Origin: Diaporthe sp. PMI_573
Taxonomy: Eukaryota; Ascomycota; Sordariomycetes; Diaporthales; Diaporthaceae
Direction: 5' to 3'
Assembly: GCA_021399435.1 (NCBI GenBank)
Contig: JAJTUP010000022.1
Span: forward strand, 434,001 to 498,000
DNA: 64,000 nucleotides
The notes below the pieces were generated by a model that was not told the DNA's origin, did not search any database, and saw only the letters and a program-made list of their open reading frames with translations. The position numbers and the translations under genes are program-made. Positions within the stretch are counted from its first letter, which is position 1. Each line of letters opens with the position of its first letter. Of this stretch, positions 58,501 through 64,000 are shown piece by piece.

Positions 58501-59375
58501 GGAGCAGCATAGCCCGCTTGGCATGAGCGGCAAAGCCCACATGCTTCTTCATGAGCTGACACATCTTTCTTCCATAGAAGGACAGAATGAGGGTGAGTGA
58601 GCTAGCTCGGGTATTGTTGCTCGCGAAGGTACTGACGTATTCTGTAGTCATCATTAAAGACCAAGTTTTCAACGAAAAGGCGCTTCGACCAGACAAGGTT
58701 TATGGTCTCTACTGGGTGCAGCGGATGGGAGACAGTTTCAAACAGCGTGCTCGCACACACCTAAACGGTAAGAAGCCCTCCCAAGTCCACAGATCTTCAC
58801 CCAAGCCTTTCACTAAACGAAATGTCTCTTCAGCCGATACCTATGCGCGGTACGCAAGCCTAAAATTCTTCGAGGGTCGCTACGGTATCCCGGACACCTA
58901 CGTCGCACCAAGGGGAGACGAGCCAGGCGAAGGCGAGGGCGACGAAGAGGAGACCGGCCCTACCAAGGCCCTCAACATCATCCTCGAGAACAGCCGGCAC
59001 GGGATACCGAACGATGCCGACTTCTTCGACAGGATGAAATGGCTCTTCTTCTCCGTGCCTTATGGGACTGCCTCGCAGTGCCAGGTGGACCCGATCCCGG
59101 TCGCCGAGGCCCCCGCCGACAAGTCTCTCACCCAGCTGAGGAAGCCGCAGTTCCCCCACGGCACGTTTGAGGTCAAGACCCAGGATGGAATGTGCGAGTA
59201 CAAGAATGATGGCAAGGGAAATGCGGGTGCGCTGTGGTGTGGCGAGACAGCGCATAGCTGTAGAGCCCACGCCGATATGACGGGGGACAGTCAAGTTATC
59301 AAGTCTTGTTCCGAACTTAGCAAGAAGATCCAAGGGTGGGTGGAACAACGGGCCATTGTTGTTTGCGAGTGGTAA
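55588..59375 (+). pseudogene. CBM18-GH18 class C-type chitinase fused to aspzincin-like metallopeptidase, with one in-frame TGA
   Basis: Eleven exons keep phase: 55588-55735, 55802-56003, 56063-56222, 56296-56690, 56760-56825, 56894-57129, 57250-57697, 57826-58130, 58230-58592, 58648-58767 and 58834-59375 (995 codons). Order: signal peptide, propeptide-like region, a hevein module (CCGKDGICGYGPTYCGDGC), then GH18 from about 212 with the catalytic GVDLDWEYP (Asp332, Asp334, Glu336). Codon 538 is TGA (57654-57656), where relatives have Cys before FGGTMVWSIDF. The frame continues through a Gly-rich linker into a domain with HELTH (761-765) and DKVYG (790-794), the aspzincin (M35) zinc motif. Without readthrough the product stops inside the GH18 barrel. 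GH18 class C relatives include killer-toxin-like chitinases. A second ATG at 55606 is an equally good start. In exon 1 another frame also reads like a propeptide but does not fit exon 2. Confidence 0.85.
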
Positions 59376-61638
59376 CTGGCGTCGGATTGTCTGATTTATC
59401 CTTTTAATCTATATAGACTCTTCTTTATACCTAGCCAGACAACATTTCTAGAAGGCATGGAGAAAATCAAGAGCATAATAGCAAGTCTCTTGTTTTGTGA
59501 TTCTCCTGCACCTTTTGTGGCTTTACAGTAAGCGGTCACTGCAAGAGTGCCTCGAATATTTCTCAGGCGAAAGACTTCGTTTGGAAAGGGGGCGAGATTC
59601 CCTTCTGTGGACAACTGATTTTGAGGACCGGTTACATATGCTCTGTCATCACATACCATAACAATATTGTTCAGGAAGAACTTGGCTGGCTGAGGAATTG
59701 GCCAATGATGCTGATCACCGCCGAAGCATCACCGTGACATTTGGAACACTTATACGCCATATCAGATCACAACACCTTATTTGATAGCTCAAAAATTGAT
59801 TTGAGGTTTCTGAGACACAAAACTGCAGCCATTCGGTACATGTTCAAGCCCATTGGTAAACACAGCGTGTGGTAATGAAGACAATACCCACAAGTTGCGG
59901 CAAAATACTTCTCCAAGAGAGCCCTGACGTTATCCTGAGCTCTTCTTAGACTTGGTAATCAGTAAGCCAGGGGACCGTATTTTTACTTCCCAAAGACAAG
60001 CACCGAACAAATTCGCGACTGGACTGTTTGCTCGACCCTGGGAGATATCCACACCTGGAGTCTCTTGGAGTTGTGGCGACGATGCATGTGTGGAGTCTGC
60101 TTGCAAGCATGTCCTCCATCGGCACACTCCGTAGGATCCATGCGTAATTTTGAGTTTCGGCCTGGAAAAAGCGTAAATTTGCGGGCCCGGAACCCGCCGT
60201 CATCCGCGACAGAGTGCGGCTGGAGTACGTCCACGCATTCTTACGTGCCTCGGTAGTTTTGAGCGCGGCGTACTTTACCTTTGACCACAGATATATGTCG
60301 AATGCCAAACAGCCGATCGACTGCGCCGTGCTCTCAACAATCATCTGAGCCAGGCTCAAAAAAAGATATCCACGCGCAAGAGGCAAAACACACGTATAGT
60401 CGTGAAGTCTTCCTTCCCAGCCAGGTATGTTCTCGCCCGAGTCGGCCACGGGCAAGGGCGGACCCTCACCTCACCGAGAAGGTAAAAAGCTCACGGGGCT
60501 AACAAGTCGAACTAGTCCCCCCAACCCCAAACCCATGGCTACCGGCGCTGGTGAGGCACAGGTGGGAAGCGGAGGTGAAAGGACCCCGCGGGTCACCTTT
60601 CATGCCTTGGCGCGCCCCGGAGGTGATGCCCAAATTCGCGTTAGGGCGGCGGGACAACCCCAGCCAGCCAGCCAGCCCCCAGTTCGAGCTGTGCGTGCGG
60701 CGCTTGCAGGGCAGGCGAGCCTGTGGGCGAAGGCGACCGAAAACGAGCAACAACGACAACTCTTTCTTGTTTCCCAACTTTGTTGCTTGCAGCGAGCGAG
60801 GTGTTGGACCAGATCCATGGTTCTTCCCCCTTCCCCCCAACCCCACCACCCCTCCCTGGGGTGTTTGGAAGCTGGGTACCTGCGAGTACATGGCTCGCCC
60901 TTGGGCCCTTGTTCGTTCCTGATCACCCATCCTCCCAATCCATGTTCCATGCCCCGTCATTTGTGTGGGCGTTCAAACCCAGACCTCGGTCGGTATGCTC
61001 CGTCAAGGAAGGGGGATCCATCTTGCCATGCCTGTCATCGCGGACTCAGACTATGACAAGCTCCGATCTGTTGACACCTGCCAGCCACCGTCACCCTGAC
61101 CTAGACGAAACCAGCCTAATAAACTTGTTGCTGGCTTAGCAGATATGAGGAAGCTTCCAGTCCCCTGCAGGATGCGGTCAGCTCGCGTCTCTGGCGGCGT
61201 TTGTGGTGTTTGTGGTGGTGGTGTGGCCCCCCAACCTCGGAGGATTCTAGAGCGACGCATTCCATTCTCAGATGCCTTGTACGAGGCGCAGAGAAACGAA
61301 GCATCCAGAGCTGGAACGAGGGAGAAGAAGCAAAGCAGCGAGCCCACCCGACTTCCGTTCGTTCCGTTCTAGATTCCTGAATCCCGTTGAGTCTGGGCCA
61401 CGGGCAAAAGTGTGGGAAGGCGTTGTCACATGTGCCCGTGAGACCTCGCCGGCCGGCCAGCCGGCCTGGCCCCTGGCCAGGCACTGGGAGGGGCTGAGGT
61501 GCTAGGCCTCACGAGATCAGCAGGAACGGAAGCCTAGTGGAATGTTGGCTGGACTGCTGCGACTCTGTTTGTCATCGATGGTGAGCCCTGTTTCCCTTTT
61601 CTCTCCTTCTCCATTCTTCCCCTCTTTGCATGATAGCG

Positions 61639-61690
61639 TGTGTGTGTGGAAGTGCGTGTGTATGTGTATGTGTGTGCCTGTGTCTGTGTT
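61639..61690 (+). repeat. Degenerate TG-rich microsatellite
   Basis: Imperfect alternating GT run (GTGTGTGTGTGGAAGTGCG and similar). Confidence 0.8.
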
Positions 61691-61968
61691 CCGCGGCTCC
61701 CTCGAGGCTCTGGCTTGAAGCCATCATCATCAGGCATGCCCCCCGCTTAGCATCTCGCGCTTGCTCCCCTGGCAACCCTTATTTGGGGGTTTGGTTTCTA
61801 GCGCCAAATGCCGGTGCTTCTAGCCAACTTCTCTTGCAGCTGGCCAGGACCGCCACTCCCAGAGTTGACAGCAGCGACAACAAGGGCGCTAAATGAAGGA
61901 GGAGCGGGGGTCGTTAGGTCGGTTTCCCGCAGACGCGTTAATGAGGACCAGACTACTGCGCTGGGAAA

Positions 61969-61970
<2 letters not shown>

Positions 61971-62009
<39 letters not shown>

Positions 62010-62018
62010 AACGCACAC
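61971..62018 (+). repeat. (AC)n dinucleotide microsatellite
   Basis: Sixteen uninterrupted AC units (61971-62002) followed by interrupted ACGCACAC units. Confidence 0.9.
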
Positions 62019-64000
62019 CAGCCTCTCTTAGCTGGTATCACCCAGCGGCGCTAGAAGCACGATGGAACCATGGGAGAAGCCACAGCAGCACGGTCACGGG
62101 CTGGCGACCTTTCCGGTGTAGGAAGGACGTTTTGCAACGGGTCTGATATCGTGTCCCGCGTTATGCTGCGGCTTGGCTTCTAGAAGGCATCGGGACCCCG
62201 GCGTGGGGTGGTGGTGGTGGCGCTCTGGCGTGCTGTGTGGTGTTTGGTGTGTCGCGCCGGCGAGGTGACGACGGCATCAGAGCCGGCATGCGGTAAGTAA
62301 GACGGGTTGTAGTGCACGCGTCGGCCCAATCAGGGTCTTGGCCGAGCAGTGCCTGGGCCGGATGGTCTTGGAGGGGGCTTGCCCAGCAGGAGATGGAAGC
62401 CCTTCCCGCTCTTCCAGAAGCAAACCGGGCTGCAGTCGTGGTTGGGACGAGGGGCGCCGGGTGGGGGAGATAAGGCGAGATGTGGGTGACATTGCTGCTG
62501 GCACTGCTCTGCCCTCCCGTGTGGCTGCCCGGCTCGCACTTGCAGAGGTAGGGTGGTGTGGGCTGCGTGTGTGTTGGCGACCTGGCTTTGCTTCTCTGCA
62601 CGGCCTGTGCCTTTCTCCCTGTGCGAGGAGGAATGGCTGCCCTTTAATGAACACTAAATCGGGTGGGTGGTGCGGGAATCGACGGTTTAAAGATCACGGT
62701 TCAAAACTGTCGTACGGCATCGTGGGTACGAAACCCGCATCGTTGACAAATGGCCAAGCCTAACCTGCACTTCTCAAGTGCTACACAGTACATTTTTGGC
62801 CCCCCCCCGCCAGGACAGAAGCAAGCAAGCAGGCAGGCAAGATTGGTTCTCTGGCTCCATGGCGCACTTGGCCACCGTTGAGTTCCATAACTCTCCTTTT
62901 TCTATACAGAATACTACACCTTGGTCGGCCCAGCGACGCGTGAGAGAAAAACTCATATTACACGGTGGTCGCAATACTCTGTCAACAATACCCAGGTCCG
63001 GCATGAACCGGGCAGTGACCGTCCGGATCTGCAGGGCAGAAACAGCCAGGGGTTCTGCCGCGGTGGACTGGAAAAGGGTGGGTTGCAATGTCGGGGATAC
63101 TCGCCAGTATGGTGATAGGGTAGGGTGGTGGCCATGGGGCCTCTTCGAGCGTCTTGCTTGTAAGTGTGCTGCCGCCTGCTGTTGCACCGCCCCATTCGAG
63201 TATCAGCCATTACGGGATACACTACATGCTTTTACCCCCCCTTCCCCTCCCTGCCGCCTCCCTTTGATAATCTCCCTGCCAAAGGCAAAGGGCCCGCTCC
63301 TTTGAGACCCGCTTCCTGGGGTACATCGCTGCTCGGTGGAGGTGACAAGAGATTCCAATTGGAAATGGCGTATTTTCCGGCCCGGGTAGGGCGGACAGCA
63401 CAGGCCTTGACTGAAATGACCGGGTGACTGGCATGGAGAAAGACACATCGGGAAACCAGCACGTCAGACATCATCTTCTTGACCTGTTACAGGGTACCTT
63501 GACCTGTTTCCCCACTTTATAAGCGTAAACCATGCGGATTATATGTGTGATTAAGCAGGCTGCTTGCTACTGTGTAAATACGATCATTCTTGGGGGGGGG
63601 GGTTCGGACGGGGGCAAAGCAGGACTGGGATGGAGAAGCTTCCTGTTGTAAGGGCTTGGCGTGACCGTCAAGAGGTGCAATGCATGCACCATGGAGTCGT
63701 TCTTTGAGGAAGACAGGGTTGTGCCAACAAGCCCCCCCCCCAAGATGTCTCTTGATGTAGGTAGGGTTTATGCCCTTGTCCAGGGATGACGATGTGTTTG
63801 CAGACACATGCCTCGGAGGACAGAGGTGCTAGACAGGGTGAATGATGGCATCCGAAGCCACGAGACAAAGCCTCCGCGATCTAGAACGCGCCCCAGGCGA
63901 GACGGGGCATCATCTCATCAGAGGACCAAGTACAGAGCAGTCACTCAACAGTTTGGGATGGGCTTTGACATGATACAGGAATCTCGATGGTCTCCCATCG

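Larger units (their letters stand above)
59376..64000. other. Gene-poor right edge
   Basis: 4.6 kb without a supported gene. A 169-codon minus-strand frame (60455-59946) is open but has no motif or signal. From 60.4 kb on the sequence is GC-rich with simple repeats and homopolymers (G11 near 63592, C9 near 63734), and looks like promoter or intergenic sequence of a gene beyond the window. Confidence 0.5.

Noticed and set aside
59946..60455. 169-codon minus-strand frame
   Set aside because: No recognisable domain, no signal peptide, uneven composition; kept only as a remark in the right-edge interval.
60427..61056. 209-codon plus-strand frame near the right edge
   Set aside because: Pro/Arg/Ser-rich random-looking translation overlapping open frames on the other strand; no supporting signals.
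62690..62760. Possible T arm (GTGGG, 7-base loop, CCCGC)
   Set aside because: The loop lacks the TTC start, and no matching acceptor stem or D arm lies at the right distance.

Overview
The window comes from a filamentous ascomycete (Pezizomycotina, most likely Sordariomycetes; I cannot name a genus). The evidence is short introns (about 50-130 bp) with GTRAGT-like donors and CTRAY-like branch points, a Zn2Cys6 regulator, a highly reducing polyketide synthase, an AA11 chitin monooxygenase, a class C-type GH18 chitinase and fungus-specific families (DUF3433, DUF6594, single-copy rvt). All gene models below were spliced by hand from reading frame and splice signals.

Left edge (1-8.9 kb): the right-hand end of a secondary-metabolite cluster. 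The 3' part of a polyketide synthase (KR, ACP, terminal reductase; 5' end outside the window) is followed by a small putative secreted protein, an AflR-type Zn2Cys6 regulator and a divergently transcribed AKR7-type aldo-keto reductase. The PKS passes straight from ACP to the reductase domain with no NRPS module, so an aldehyde product that the AKR could then reduce is plausible.

8.9-15.8 kb is gene-poor, with a four-exon DUF6594 membrane protein and a weakly supported two-exon hypothetical gene. 15.9-18.5 kb holds an intact intron-less rvt gene, a cellular gene derived from a reverse transcriptase, divergent from the APC/C subunit Cut9/CDC16. 22.4-24.3 kb holds a truncated, frameshifted DUF3433 relic and a gamma-glutamylcyclotransferase-like gene with an 8-nt microexon.

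27.7-45.5 kb: an AA11 LPMO with a C-terminal X278-like module, the giant Tra1 pseudokinase gene (about 11.7 kb), and an acetoacetyl-CoA synthetase gene of eight exons, one of them only 6 nt long. 48.2-52.7 kb: a MARVEL membrane protein, the ribosome-biogenesis factor Nop16 and an alpha/beta hydrolase.

53.7-59.4 kb: a divergent chitin-related pair. One member is a secreted protein with six hevein (CBM18) modules, broken by a one-base homopolymer frameshift. The other is a secreted CBM18-GH18 chitinase whose reading frame, after one in-frame TGA, continues through four more correctly phased introns into an aspzincin-like (M35) metallopeptidase module. 59.4-64 kb has no gene I can support and is rich in simple repeats.

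The features of most interest are the PKS with no NRPS module, the rvt gene, the two microexons, the possible in-frame intron in Tra1, and the chitinase-metallopeptidase fusion with its clean single TGA.
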